Origin: Spirosoma lacussanchae
GTDB taxonomy: Bacteria > Bacteroidota > Bacteroidia > Cytophagales > Spirosomataceae
Direction of reading: 5' to 3'
Assembly: GCF_005870035.1 (NCBI RefSeq)
Contig: NZ_SWJG01000002.1
Coordinates: 372,001 to 436,000 of the forward strand
Length of the DNA: 64,000 bases
Below are positions 1-9,150 of this stretch, piece by piece. The notes beneath the pieces are model-generated. The model ran no database searches and had not been told where the DNA came from. It saw only the letters and a list, made by a program, of their open reading frames with translations. Positions within the stretch are counted from its first letter, which is position 1. Each line of letters begins with the position of its first letter. The translations under genes and the position numbers were made by a program.

Positions 1-400
1 GCCCCAGCAAACGCCAGCCGTTGGCGGGGTGGAGGGTGAAGCCAAGCAGTCCGTAGTGATCCAGCACAACCGCGGCCAGCAGTTGTCCCGCAACGCTCAG
101 GCTGACCAGGTTGCCAGAGCCTATTTTGGGAACGCTGGCAATAACCGTCGATACGTAAATGGCTCCGATAAAGCCACCCGTCCATTTCCACCAGCTTATT
201 TGCCGGAACGTATCGATGGAAGGGGCCGACGAACTCGTTGTCAACAGCACCAGCAGCAGGGACACGAACCCGGTTCCGAACGAGATGGCAGCGGCCAGTA
301 ACGGATTGGTAATGGCCTGCCTCAGATTGGCATTTACGCCCGCCTGAACCGTTATGGCGAGTCCGGTCAGGAAAGCAAGGAGTAAAAAAACGTAATTCAT
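1..400 (-). CDS. DMT-superfamily (YdcZ/DUF606-like) transporter, partial
   Basis: Reading the minus strand from an ATG at 400 gives an open frame without stop to the window edge, about 133 residues. It begins MNYVFLLLAFLTG and continues with VNANLRQAI, a Leu/Val-rich helix near residues 39-54, a WWKWTGG turn and another hydrophobic stretch with SGNLVSLSVAGQ. This alternation of short helices and the conserved NANLR segment fit the YdcZ/DUF606 branch of the drug/metabolite transporter superfamily in the inner membrane. The substrate cannot be told. The C-terminal part lies beyond base 1. The gene follows the secreted protein ending at 493 by 92 bp on the same strand, so co-transcription is possible but not shown. 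Confidence 0.75.
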   Translation of the reverse strand, partial: MNYVFLLLAFLTGLAITVQAGVNANLRQAITNPLLAAAISFGTGFVSLLLVLLTTSSSAPSIDTFRQISWWKWTGGFIGAIYVSTVIASVPKIGSGNLVSLSVAGQLLAAVVLDHYGLLGFTLHPANGWRLLG

Positions 401-492
401 GACCGCAAAGGTAAGTACTGGAAGGTCAGCCTGCCCGACCAACCCACTATCCAATCCCCGTCGGGGCTGGGATACGGCGGCACGTGACTGGC

Positions 493-1686
493 CTACGGCT
501 GCGTAATAGCCAGAAACATTTCGGCGGCCTGCCAGGCGTTAAGAACCGCCAGTTTCTGTTTCACGAGCCCCTTGTCCAATACGGTCAACCCCGGATAATG
601 GGCGTCGCGGGTTTGCGCTTCCCAGCTCAGCGGGTAGTCGGCAGTACCGACGGGTGCCAGTTTTTGCCGATTGCCGGTGCGACTTCTGACATGATCGCTG
701 GCCCAGGCCAGGTAAGGATAGCGCTCCCGGTCGGCGGCTGAAACCGGCGGACCCGGCACCGGCTCATCGGTCCGGGCCCACCAGCACAGCGATGCGTAGC
801 TGTCGGTCTGTCTGGGCACCGGATAGGGGTTGGGCAGGCCAAGGGATGCCAGGCCGAAGTTCATCCAGGTAGTCTGATAAACGCCATGTTCGGCCGGGGT
901 CGGTATGGCTCGCCGGGCCGAGTCGAGCGCCACGGCCACAACCGGATGGGTTTTGTCCGACACCAGCGACACCAGAAACAGAACCTGCCCCAGGTTATCG
1001 GCGCCGGTCATATCCTGGTAGCGATCGAGCGGGTCGCGCAGGGCCATGATCCAGTCGCGTATCAGGCCCAGGTTGCCGGTTTCGCGCAGGACCATAGCCA
1101 TCAGGGCCGCATCCCGATACCGGGGTCTGGTATAGACCATAAAGTTGGGCAGGGGACGACCAGCGCTGATGTTGATCAGCACTTCGTGGTGCAGCACCCG
1201 CAGAACGGGCCCGAACGGTTGGTTGGCAAAGCGGGGTAGCGTCAGCGGTCGGCGCGTACCGGGAATCAGCCGCGGGCGTTTACCGGGTTGTAGTACCCAG
1301 ACGCCCTGTTCGTCTTCCCGAATCTGAACAGACCGGGGGGGCTGCCCCGGTTCGTCGGCCAGGTCGAGATGAACCGTGTATTCTGACGGAACGATAACCT
1401 CTTTTTTTACCGTCCATTGCTCTTCGATATTACCGGTGAGCGCGTTGAGGAGCCGCCCGCTGCGGTAGATGAGCTTGAGCCGGTCGCCCATGCCGAAGAG
1501 AAAAAAAGACAGGTCAGGCACCGCAAATCGGGTCGGGTGGCCCTGCCGGAACTGGGTCAGGCTGGCCTGATAGGCTTGCCGCGTTTCGGTGGGATGGGGA
1601 AGCTGCGCTGGGGCGACCGGGCGCTGGGCGCTGGCTGCGAATGGGAATAGCAGAAAAAACAAATACCGGCTTCGTGGGCAGCTCAT
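493..1686 (-). CDS. Secreted protein of unknown function, 397 aa
   Basis: The product starts with a hydrophobic signal peptide (about residues 1-20, ending AASAQ), so it should be exported. The mature part is rich in Pro, Arg and Trp and contains repeated helical segments (for example around residues 190-260, with ALMAMVLRETGNLGLIRDWI). I do not recognise a catalytic motif or a known domain. The helical layout recalls alpha/alpha-barrel proteins, but that is only an impression. It is transcribed in the same direction as the hexuronate operon upstream but is separated from it by the terminator hairpin at 1751-1799, so it is probably an independent unit. Confidence 0.7.
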   Translation of the reverse strand: MSCPRSRYLFFLLFPFAASAQRPVAPAQLPHPTETRQAYQASLTQFRQGHPTRFAVPDLSFFLFGMGDRLKLIYRSGRLLNALTGNIEEQWTVKKEVIVPSEYTVHLDLADEPGQPPRSVQIREDEQGVWVLQPGKRPRLIPGTRRPLTLPRFANQPFGPVLRVLHHEVLINISAGRPLPNFMVYTRPRYRDAALMAMVLRETGNLGLIRDWIMALRDPLDRYQDMTGADNLGQVLFLVSLVSDKTHPVVAVALDSARRAIPTPAEHGVYQTTWMNFGLASLGLPNPYPVPRQTDSYASLCWWARTDEPVPGPPVSAADRERYPYLAWASDHVRSRTGNRQKLAPVGTADYPLSWEAQTRDAHYPGLTVLDKGLVKQKLAVLNAWQAAEMFLAITQP

Positions 1687-1750
1687 AGTCTGATCGGTTG
1701 GCTGGCTATTTGGTCAATAAACGACCAATGCTGGCAACCACCCATAAAAC

Positions 1751-1799
1751 TAAAAAATCGGTGTGATAATCAGCCGGAAAGATTGATTATCACACCGAT
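1751..1799 (-). terminator. Rho-independent terminator of the hexuronate operon
   Basis: A perfect 16-bp inverted repeat (arms 1757-1772 and 1784-1799, 11-nt loop) is followed on the minus strand by a run of six T (bases 1757-1752 read in reverse). It lies 23 bp downstream of the uxaB stop codon, which is the expected place for the end of the minus-strand operon. The structure and T-run are visible directly. Confidence 0.9.
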
Positions 1800-1821
1800 A
1801 CAGGCCGACGCTGGAACCGGG

Positions 1822-3348
1822 TCAGGCGGCCATGTGCTGGCGTAGCGTGGCTTCGGCTCCTTCGTTCAGCAGCTGGTTCAGGTTCTCGGCAACGGCGTCG
1901 ACAAAGCCGGGTAGTGTACTGAGGTCGGCCTGCCAGATGGTTACGTCAGACAGCACGCTCTTGACGAAGGTATGTACGGTGCTGGCCTCTTTGACATCGA
2001 CCGTTTGCCAGTCGCCGTAGAAATAAGCCGCTTTTTCATCCCGGATCGGATACGAAATAACGCCCCCGCTGGCGGTAACTTCGCCAATGAACTGTCCTTC
2101 TTCTTCCCTAACTGCTTTCATGAAGAGCAGATAAGCCGCAAAGCCCAGCGCCATATGTTTCGGTACGGCATTAAACTGGTCGTAATAGCGCTGCAGCGTG
2201 GCTACGTTACGGGCCTGCATCTTGGCGGTCTCCTGCAACGAAATATTCAGCAGCAGGTGATCGAGATAGGGGTTGCGGAACCGGTCCAGTACGTCGAGGG
2301 CAAACTGCCGGATGGCGGCTTTGTCCATGCCGGGCGTGCCGTAGTTGGGTACAGTCGGAACGATCTCGTCGAGCATCAGCGACTCAACAAACCGGCTCAT
2401 ATCGGCATGCTGCATCTCGTCGGCCACGGTTTCCAGACCCAGCAGATATCCCAGCGGCATGGTAAGCGTGTGGGTTCCGTTCAGTACCCGCAGTTTCCGC
2501 TCTTTGTAGAAGTTAATGTCTTCATCGATGATGATCTGGGGCGTTGCATCGCTGGCAAAGCTCAGCATCTGCCGCACCCGGTCGTCGCCTTCGATGGCCC
2601 AGAGGTGGTAAGGTTCGGTGAACGTCAGCAGCTCATCTTCATACCCTGTTTCGGCCTCCAGCGCCTGCCTGGCCTCGTCGGTCGGGCGGGTAACGATCCG
2701 GTCTACCAGCGAATTGCAGAACCGGACGTGAAACTTAAGCCATTTGGTGAAGAGCTTGCCGAGTTCGTTGAACGTTGCCAGTTTTTCAACGGCCTCGCGC
2801 AGTTTGAGGCCATTGTCGGTAACCAGCTCGGTCGGAATAACAACCAGTCCTTTGGCTTTCGAGCCACCCACGCTGCGGAACCGCTCGTACAGGAATGCCG
2901 TCAGCTTGGCCGGAAACGACTCGGGGGGGCGCTGAAAAATGCTTTCTTCCACGTAGTTCAGACCGACTTCGGTGGTATTCGATATAATGATCTGCAAGGC
3001 TGGATTCCGGGCCAGGCGCAGCACCTCGTCCCACTGCGTTGGAGCGGCCAGCACCCGGCTAATGGCGGAGATAACGGTAGTTTCGGCCACGTTCTGGCCT
3101 TGCTGAACGCCCCTGACGGCTACCGTATACAGGTTATCCTGTCCGGTAAATTCGTCGGTCTGGCTACCCGTCGATTTAACGACTACAATGGAGCCATTGA
3201 ACTGGCCCGCTTCATTGGCTTTCTGGACCAGATAGTCGGGTAAACCGCGAAGCAGCACGCCGGTGCCAAACTGCAGAATTTTTTCGGGATGAGTAGGTGC
3301 CGGGTGAGAAATACGGTTTAGTCGGGGCATAGTGTCAATGGGCGTCAT
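1822..3348 (-). CDS. uxaB: Tagaturonate reductase (altronate oxidoreductase)
   Basis: This 508-residue protein belongs to the mannitol dehydrogenase family and resembles E. coli UxaB along its length: ILQFGTGVLLRG near 24-35 (nucleotide-binding start), ISNTTEVGL at 122-130, FPAKLT at 145-150, CNSLVDRI at 211-218 and the catalytic KERKLRVLNGTHT at 282-294. UxaB reduces tagaturonate to altronate with NADH in galacturonate breakdown. UxuB (fructuronate reductase) is a relative, so the substrate is a family-level call. Its start codon overlaps the aldolase stop as ATGA (3345-3348), which suggests translational coupling. The altronate dehydratase that should follow (UxaA) is not in this window. 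Confidence 0.9.
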   Translation of the reverse strand: MTPIDTMPRLNRISHPAPTHPEKILQFGTGVLLRGLPDYLVQKANEAGQFNGSIVVVKSTGSQTDEFTGQDNLYTVAVRGVQQGQNVAETTVISAISRVLAAPTQWDEVLRLARNPALQIIISNTTEVGLNYVEESIFQRPPESFPAKLTAFLYERFRSVGGSKAKGLVVIPTELVTDNGLKLREAVEKLATFNELGKLFTKWLKFHVRFCNSLVDRIVTRPTDEARQALEAETGYEDELLTFTEPYHLWAIEGDDRVRQMLSFASDATPQIIIDEDINFYKERKLRVLNGTHTLTMPLGYLLGLETVADEMQHADMSRFVESLMLDEIVPTVPNYGTPGMDKAAIRQFALDVLDRFRNPYLDHLLLNISLQETAKMQARNVATLQRYYDQFNAVPKHMALGFAAYLLFMKAVREEEGQFIGEVTASGGVISYPIRDEKAAYFYGDWQTVDVKEASTVHTFVKSVLSDVTIWQADLSTLPGFVDAVAENLNQLLNEGAEATLRQHMAA

Positions 3349-4010
3349 TTTATTTCGGCAATAATACGAACCAGGTCGCTAACAGTGGCTTCTATTTGAT
3401 CAAACGCACGATTATCGAGTCGTTCTTTAGGGAAAAGCTGGGAGCCTATGCCTACCGCTACCACACCGGCGCTGAACCATTTGGTCAGGCTTTCCCGGTT
3501 CGGCTCAACGCCCCCCGTCACCATGGCGTTGGTATACGGCAGGGGCCCGCGCAGGCTTTTTACGAATCCCGGTCCCAGCACGTCGCCCGGAAAAATTTTG
3601 ACAAACTCAACGCCCCACTCGTGGGCCGTGGTAATTTCGGTCAGGGTAGCGCAGCCGGGCATATAGGCAACCTTTCGGCGATTGCAGACGCGGGCTATGT
3701 CTTCGATGAAATTGGGTCCTACCACGAAGTCGGCCCCCAGCTGCAGATACAACGCAGCGGTGGGCGCATCGACCAGTGTTCCGGCCCCCAGTGCCATGTC
3801 GGGGAACTCGCGGGCGCAGAGCCGGCTCAGTTCCGCAAAGCGTTCGTGCGCAAAATCGCCCCGGTTCGTAAACTCAAAGGCCCGGATGCCGCCCCGGTAG
3901 CAGGCGGTGAGTACGCCCGCGCAGACCTCGGGGTCAGGATGATAAAAAACGGGCACCAGCGGTACCTCGCGTATGGTTTGATAGACAGACAGTCGGGACA
4001 GACGAGCCAT
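3345..4010 (-). CDS. eda: 2-keto-3-deoxy-6-phosphogluconate aldolase
   Basis: The 221-residue protein has the class I KDPG/KHG aldolase pattern: FEFTNRG with the general-base Glu46, GAGTLVD at 75-81, GPN at 98-100, PGCATLTE at 118-125 and EFVKIFPG with the Schiff-base Lys138, then MVTGGVEP. It splits 2-keto-3-deoxy-6-phosphogluconate into pyruvate and glyceraldehyde-3-phosphate, the last step of hexuronate breakdown and of the Entner-Doudoroff pathway. Length is normal for the family (about 210). It lies 26 bp after the KDG kinase gene and overlaps uxaB by four bases, so kinase, aldolase and reductase are one transcript. Confidence 0.93.
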   Translation of the reverse strand: MARLSRLSVYQTIREVPLVPVFYHPDPEVCAGVLTACYRGGIRAFEFTNRGDFAHERFAELSRLCAREFPDMALGAGTLVDAPTAALYLQLGADFVVGPNFIEDIARVCNRRKVAYMPGCATLTEITTAHEWGVEFVKIFPGDVLGPGFVKSLRGPLPYTNAMVTGGVEPNRESLTKWFSAGVVAVGIGSQLFPKERLDNRAFDQIEATVSDLVRIIAEIK

Positions 4011-4036
4011 AGGAACAAAAAGTGTTTACGGCGGAA

Positions 4037-5029
4037 TTACCGCTTCAGTTTACCGGAGCTATCGCCCCGTTCGAGGGTTTCTACCTCGGCCACAGTAGCC
4101 AGGTTGACATCGCCCGGAATGGTATGTTTCAGGGCCGACGCGGCAGCGCCGAACTCGACCGCGCGCTGCAAATCGTTGAACGAAACCAGCCCGTAAATCA
4201 GCCCGGCCATGTAGGCATCGCCGGTACCGATTCGGTCAACGATGGGATTCATGCTATACGTACGGGACTTGAACACGGTTTCGCCATCGTAGAGTTTGGC
4301 CGACAGCCGGTTGTGGGAGGCACTGAGCGACGTGCGCTTGGTATCGGTTACGTATTTGACCCGCGGAAAGCGCTCCATCAGCGCCCGTCCGGCTTCGGTA
4401 AACGTGCTGCCAACGACTCCGTACAGTTCTGAAAACAAGGCTTTGCTGCCCAGCACCAGCGTACAGCCCTCGGTCAGAGCAGGCATGATTTCCTGGGGCG
4501 TACGGCCATACTGCCAGAGGTTGCTGCGATAAACGATATCGCCCGAGACCGGAACCCCCAGCCGGTTGGCGGTCTGGATACCGGCCAGCAGACAGTCGGC
4601 CGCTCCCTGCGACAGGGCGGGGGTGATGCCCGTCCAGTGGAACCAGGCCGCCCCGGTCAGTACTGTTTCCCAGTCAATCTCGTCAGCCTGAATGCGGGTA
4701 AAAGCCGAATCGACCCGGTCGTAGATGATCTGGCTGGCCCGGCTGCCAGCTCCCGTCTCCAGGAAATAAAGCCCCAGGCGTCCGTCGCCGTAGCGGATGT
4801 ACTGCGTGCCGACATTATACCGGCGCAGGTAGCCCGCTGCGGCCCGCCCGAGGGCGTGGTCAGGAAAGCGGGTCACGTGGCTGGCATCGAGCCCGAACTG
4901 GGCCAGAGAAACGGCAACATTGGCTTCAGTGCCGCCAAAATGCATGTCGAGGACGTCGGTCTGCACAAAGCGTTCCACACCCGGTGGACTCAGCCGAAGC
5001 ATGACTTCGCCAAACGTAATAATTTTCAT
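4037..5029 (-). CDS. kdgK: 2-keto-3-deoxygluconate kinase (PfkB family)
   Basis: A 330-residue ribokinase/PfkB-family sugar kinase. The N-terminal GGTEANVAVSLAQFG (32-46) is the sugar-binding di-glycine region. The C-terminal DRIGTGDAYMAG (265-276) is PfkB signature 2, with the catalytic base Asp271 and the GTGD anion hole. Alone this would be a generic sugar kinase. Its place between a hexuronate-type transporter and the KDPG aldolase makes 2-keto-3-deoxygluconate the likely substrate, giving KDPG for the next enzyme. The gene starts 7 bp after the transporter stop and ends 26 bp before the aldolase. Confidence 0.88.
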   Translation of the reverse strand: MKIITFGEVMLRLSPPGVERFVQTDVLDMHFGGTEANVAVSLAQFGLDASHVTRFPDHALGRAAAGYLRRYNVGTQYIRYGDGRLGLYFLETGAGSRASQIIYDRVDSAFTRIQADEIDWETVLTGAAWFHWTGITPALSQGAADCLLAGIQTANRLGVPVSGDIVYRSNLWQYGRTPQEIMPALTEGCTLVLGSKALFSELYGVVGSTFTEAGRALMERFPRVKYVTDTKRTSLSASHNRLSAKLYDGETVFKSRTYSMNPIVDRIGTGDAYMAGLIYGLVSFNDLQRAVEFGAAASALKHTIPGDVNLATVAEVETLERGDSSGKLKR

Positions 5030-5036
5030 AGATAGG

Positions 5037-6377
5037 TTATACCAGTTCCTGCGTTAGTTCTTCGGCCTTTACCGGCTCCATTTTGGGCAGTACCAGGTGG
5101 ATAATAGCCAGCGCAATCAGGTACGCGCAACTGGCAATGATGAACATGGGCAAGTAGCCAAACGCGGTTATGATCCGGCCGGCCAGCAAGGCCAGCAGAA
5201 TACCGCCAACGGCGCCGAACATCCCCCCGATCCCGGTGACCGAAGCCACCACGTTGCGGGGAAACAGGTCCGATGCAAAGGTATACATATTGGCAGACCA
5301 GCCCTGATGCGCGGCCGTTGCCAGGGCAATTAGCGCAATGGCCACGGTCAGGCTGCTGGTCTGGGCCGCAAAAAAGATGGGTACAACGCAGAGCGCACAG
5401 ATGAGCATGGTCGTTTTGCGGGCCCGGTTGGCCGTCCAGCCCCGGTTCATGAGCTGGGTGGTGAGCCAGCCGAAGAAAATACTGCCCGCGTCAGATACGA
5501 CGTAGATGATCAGGAACGGAACGCCAAAGCTTTTGAGATCGAGTTTCTGGTCGAGGGCATCGTTCGAGTTGAAAAAATCGGGGAGCCACGACATGTAAAA
5601 CCACCAGATGGGGTCGGCCATGAACTTGCCCACCGCAAAAGCCCAGGTTTGTTTGTAGCCCAGCAGCCGCCCCCAGGATATTTTCAGAGGTGTTACTTTC
5701 TCCTGGTCGCTGCGGATGTAAGCCAGTTCGTCGGCCGAGAGTTTAGGATTCGTTTCGGGTTTGCTGTACGTAAGCCACCACAACACCAGCAGGCCAAAAC
5801 CCAGGATACCCGTGACCAGAAACGATGATCGCCAGCCGTATTCCAGAATCAGGTACGGCACGGCAATGGCCGTCAGAATTATACCTACGTTGGCCCCGGC
5901 GTTGAACAGACCGTTGGCAAACGACCGTTCGCGCCGGGGAAACCACTCGGCAATGGTTTTGATCGACGACGGGAAATTGGCCGCTTCGCCCAGTCCCAGC
6001 AGCGCCCGTGCCCAGCGTAGCCCTACCATGTTGTTCACAAAAGCGGTTAGCACCCCCGCAATGCTCCAGACGGTAATGCCCAGCGCGAACCCACGCTTGG
6101 TACCGATCCGGTCAATGAGCCAGCCCACCAGCAGAAAACCAATGGCATAGGCAAATTTGAAGGCCGCGTCAACATCGCCGTAGAGCACTTTAAACCGGTC
6201 CGTTGCTTCTTTAGTCAGCACCGCATCGGGAGCCAGATCGAGCATTTCTTTGCGAAATACTTCGTCGGTCATGGTGAACGACAAGACCTGCCTGTCTACG
6301 TAGTTGATGGTTGTTGCCAGAAAAAGGAGCGCTACGATACGCCAGCGGAAGCGGCCGGAAGTGGTGGTCGTTTGCAA
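5037..6377 (-). CDS. exuT: MFS transporter, hexuronate (ExuT-like) family
   Basis: A 446-residue major facilitator protein of about 12 transmembrane helices. It opens with RIVALLFLATTINYVDRQVL, the first-helix signature of the anion:cation symporter subfamily, and carries WLIDRIGTKRG between helices 2 and 3 (the MFS A-motif) and GLGEAANFPSSIKTIAEWFP, typical of ExuT/GudP carriers. An insertion near residues 38-60 (LDLAPDAVLTKEATD) is common in Bacteroidota members. It is the first gene of the minus-strand hexuronate operon, divergent to mannonate dehydratase across about 126 bp. Uptake of galacturonate or glucuronate is inferred from the neighbours. Confidence 0.88.
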   Translation of the reverse strand: MQTTTTSGRFRWRIVALLFLATTINYVDRQVLSFTMTDEVFRKEMLDLAPDAVLTKEATDRFKVLYGDVDAAFKFAYAIGFLLVGWLIDRIGTKRGFALGITVWSIAGVLTAFVNNMVGLRWARALLGLGEAANFPSSIKTIAEWFPRRERSFANGLFNAGANVGIILTAIAVPYLILEYGWRSSFLVTGILGFGLLVLWWLTYSKPETNPKLSADELAYIRSDQEKVTPLKISWGRLLGYKQTWAFAVGKFMADPIWWFYMSWLPDFFNSNDALDQKLDLKSFGVPFLIIYVVSDAGSIFFGWLTTQLMNRGWTANRARKTTMLICALCVVPIFFAAQTSSLTVAIALIALATAAHQGWSANMYTFASDLFPRNVVASVTGIGGMFGAVGGILLALLAGRIITAFGYLPMFIIASCAYLIALAIIHLVLPKMEPVKAEELTQELV

Positions 6378-6503
6378 AATAGAAAGAGCTTAGTTGGGGA
6401 GAAAAGCGCGGGCAGGGCCTTTTTTACCTGATAACAGCCATCGAGTTGTGATCCTTATCCTATTTTATCAATCCGTTTGGGCGAATGACCCATCAAATCA
6501 ACC

Positions 6504-7697
6504 ATGCTTGAACAAACCTGGCGGTGGTTCGGCCCCGCCGACCCCGTATCGCTGAATGACGTCCGACAAGCCGGTGCCACGGGAATCGTAACGGCGCTCC
6601 ATCATATCAAGAACGGGGAGGTATGGCCGCTGGCCGAGGTGCTGAACCGAAAAGCAATGATCGAAGCAACGGGACTGACCTGGTCGGTTGTGGAAAGTAT
6701 TCCGGTTCATGAAAGCATAAAAACCCGCACCGGCGATTTTCGGCTGCATATCGAGAACTACAAAGAATCGATCGTCAACCTGGCCCAGGCGGGTATCGAT
6801 ACGGTCTGCTATAACTTCATGCCGGTACTCGACTGGACCCGTACTGACCTCGACTTTCCGATGGTCGACGGATCGACGGGTCTGCGCTTCGACGCTACCG
6901 AATTTGCGGCTTTTGAACTGTTTATCCTGCAGCGGCCGGGTGCCGAGTACCTCTATACCGACGAGCAGAAACAGCGCGCCCGCCGTCAGCTCGACGCCAT
7001 GACCGACGCGCAGGTTAAACGACTGACCCGTACCATCATTGCGGGCCTGCCCGGCTCCGAAGAAAGCTATACCGTTGAGCAGTTCCGCGACGCACTGTCT
7101 ACCTATGCCGATGTAGGAGACCAAGAACTGCGCCAGAATCTGTACGCCTTTCTGCGGGAGATCGTACCCGTTGCCGAATCGGCGGGAGTCCGGCTGGCCA
7201 TTCATCCCGATGATCCGCCCTATCCGATTCTGGGGCTGCCGCGCGTGGTCAGCACCGAAGCCGACGCCCGGGCGTTGCTGGCCGCTGTCGACTCGCCCGC
7301 CAACGGCCTTTGTTTTTGCACCGGCAGCTACGGTGTTCGTCCGGATAATGACCTGGTAGGTATGGTAGAACGGCTGGCGCCCAGTATTCATTTCATTCAC
7401 CTGCGCAGCACCCAGCGTGAACCCGACGGCTCGTTCTACGAAGCCAACCACCTCGAAGGTGATGTGCCGATGGTGGGGGTCATGCGGGCGTTGCTGGCCG
7501 AGAACAAACGCCGGGTCAGCGAGGCCTCGTTGCCCGATGATGGGTACCTGCGGATGCCATTCCGACCCGACCATGGGCACCGGATGCTCGACGATCTGCA
7601 GTCGACGAAGAAGATAAACCCAGGCTATACGGCTATTGGACGGCTGCGGGGGCTGGCCGAACTACGCGGTCTTATGCTTGGCCTGGCCAGCGCGTAG
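6504..7697 (+). CDS. uxuA: Mannonate dehydratase
   Basis: This 397-residue TIM-barrel enzyme matches UxuA, which dehydrates D-mannonate to 2-keto-3-deoxygluconate using a divalent metal. Visible landmarks are the start [64 protein letters not shown] with the metal-site Cys, FIHLRS and FRPDHGH near the C-terminus. Length agrees with E. coli UxuA (394). It is divergent from the transporter/kinase/aldolase operon, which would take its product through KDG kinase and aldolase. The two hydrolases downstream follow at 57 and 73 bp. Confidence 0.93.
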   Translation: MLEQTWRWFGPADPVSLNDVRQAGATGIVTALHHIKNGEVWPLAEVLNRKAMIEATGLTWSVVESIPVHESIKTRTGDFRLHIENYKESIVNLAQAGIDTVCYNFMPVLDWTRTDLDFPMVDGSTGLRFDATEFAAFELFILQRPGAEYLYTDEQKQRARRQLDAMTDAQVKRLTRTIIAGLPGSEESYTVEQFRDALSTYADVGDQELRQNLYAFLREIVPVAESAGVRLAIHPDDPPYPILGLPRVVSTEADARALLAAVDSPANGLCFCTGSYGVRPDNDLVGMVERLAPSIHFIHLRSTQREPDGSFYEANHLEGDVPMVGVMRALLAENKRRVSEASLPDDGYLRMPFRPDHGHRMLDDLQSTKKINPGYTAIGRLRGLAELRGLMLGLASA

Positions 7698-7754
7698 GCT
7701 CATAAGATCAGCCATCGGGCAAACAAAACGAGCCGGATGTAAGTAAAGACCTGT

Positions 7755-8348
7755 ATGACCTGGTACGAAAACGAAGTACGCGAACTCGAAAAAAATAATC
7801 GTGAGCAACCGGCGGGTAACAGGCCGGTTGTTTTTTACGGTAGCTCCTCCATCCGGCTCTGGAAAACACTAGCTGATGATTTTCCGGAGCTGGACTTGCT
7901 CAATCTGGGCTTTGGAGGTTCTACACTGGCGGCCTGCACCTGGTTCTTCGACCGGCTGGTCGTACCCGCCAATCCCCGCTCTATTGTATTCTACGCGGGG
8001 GATAACGATCTGGGCGATGGCCGCCATCCGGAAGAGGTGTACCTGTTTTTCTGCGCCTTTGCCGAGAAACTGCGTCGCTACCTGCCCGATGTGCCGCTGA
8101 CGTTTCTGAGTATTAAGATTAGCCCGTCGCGCTGGAACCTGGTCGGACAGATTCGCTGGGCCAATCAGCTGATTGCCGACGAGATTGGCCGGATGCCGAA
8201 CGCCCGGCTGATCAATACAACCGATCCGCTGCTGGGCGCCGACGGTCGGCCCGCCCGCGAATACTTTGAAAGCGACGGTCTACACCTCAGCCCGAATGGC
8301 TATCAGGTCTGGAAAACAGCGGTTCAGGCGCATATGGATAACTTTTAA
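7755..8348 (+). CDS. SGNH/GDSL-type hydrolase, cytoplasmic
   Basis: A 197-residue SGNH hydrolase with all four conserved blocks: FYGSSSIRLW (block I with the serine nucleophile near residue 31), GFGGST (block II Gly at 53-56), YAGDNDLGDG (block III Asn84) and SDGLHLSPNGY near the C-terminus (block V Asp and His). There is no signal peptide. Enzymes of this subgroup remove acyl or acetyl groups from sugars or lipids; the substrate is unknown. It sits between uxuA and an esterase, so it may trim acetyl groups from uronic-acid-containing polysaccharide fragments (inference from context). Confidence 0.85.
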   Translation: MTWYENEVRELEKNNREQPAGNRPVVFYGSSSIRLWKTLADDFPELDLLNLGFGGSTLAACTWFFDRLVVPANPRSIVFYAGDNDLGDGRHPEEVYLFFCAFAEKLRRYLPDVPLTFLSIKISPSRWNLVGQIRWANQLIADEIGRMPNARLINTTDPLLGADGRPAREYFESDGLHLSPNGYQVWKTAVQAHMDNF

Positions 8349-8421
8349 CGATTTGTTTACTCAACGAGTAGGTTAGTCAGGTAGAAACGTTGCAACTTCG
8401 CCAGTCCCTGTTACTACCGTT

Positions 8422-9150
8422 ATGCACCGCGAGTATCACAAATGGTTTAGTCCGAACCTGAACCGCGATATGGAGCTGCTGGTCTTTGGCCACGCAGGCG
8501 CTCGTGTACTCGTGTTTCCGACCCGACGTGGCCGGTTCTATGAATACGAAAATTTTGGACTGGTCAACGCCCTGGCCGATCGGCTCGATAACGGCTGGCT
8601 TCAGCTTTTCTGCGTCGACAGCGTTGACCGGGAAAGCATCTACAACCGGTATGTACCGCCCCACGATCGCATCCGGCGACATAATCAGTACGAACAGTAT
8701 ATTCTGAATGAAGTGCTGGTATTCTCGCGACTCAAAAATCCGCAGCCGTTTATGATTGCGCATGGGTGTAGCCTGGGAGCTTACCACGCGGTCAATACGG
8801 CGTTCCGGCATCCGCAGTGGTTCGGCAAGGTGGTAGCGTTCAGCGGGCGATACGACCTCTCGTCACCGGTGGCCGAGTTCAGGGGGTTGTTTGATGATTA
8901 CTATGACGACGACATCTACTTTCATAGCCCCAACCATTTTCTGCCCAATCTGACCGATGAGCAGCTGCTGACTCAGCTCCGTCGGATGCAGATCACGCTC
9001 ACCATTGGCGCCGACGACCCTTTTCTGGGTAGTAACATGGCGCTCAGCCAGGCGCTGGCCGATAAGCAGGTTTCGCACGAACTGTACGTCTGGGACGGGC
9101 GGGCCCACCAGGTCGACGATTGGCAGAAAATGGCCCCGCTGTACCTTTAA
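8422..9150 (+). CDS. Alpha/beta-hydrolase, esterase family
   Basis: The 242-residue protein resembles the esterase D / putative-esterase family. It has the nucleophile elbow GCSLGAYH with Ser117, the acid region IGADDPFLG near 195-203 and a terminal DGRAHQVDDW that supplies the likely catalytic His. No signal peptide is present, so it should be cytoplasmic. It is the last gene of the plus-strand run beginning with uxuA. Its stop codon lies in the tetranucleotide TTAA (9147-9150), which also encodes the stop of the convergent lipase-like gene. Substrate unknown; a carbohydrate-ester role is plausible from the neighbourhood. Confidence 0.82.
   Translation: MHREYHKWFSPNLNRDMELLVFGHAGARVLVFPTRRGRFYEYENFGLVNALADRLDNGWLQLFCVDSVDRESIYNRYVPPHDRIRRHNQYEQYILNEVLVFSRLKNPQPFMIAHGCSLGAYHAVNTAFRHPQWFGKVVAFSGRYDLSSPVAEFRGLFDDYYDDDIYFHSPNHFLPNLTDEQLLTQLRRMQITLTIGADDPFLGSNMALSQALADKQVSHELYVWDGRAHQVDDWQKMAPLYL

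Noticed and set aside
1972..3243. A 423-codon plus-strand frame opposite uxaB
   Set aside because: The minus strand encodes a full, recognisable tagaturonate reductase; the plus product has no recognisable features.
6498..7580. A 360-codon minus-strand frame opposite uxuA
   Set aside because: uxuA motifs are complete on the plus strand; the antisense product shows no domain.
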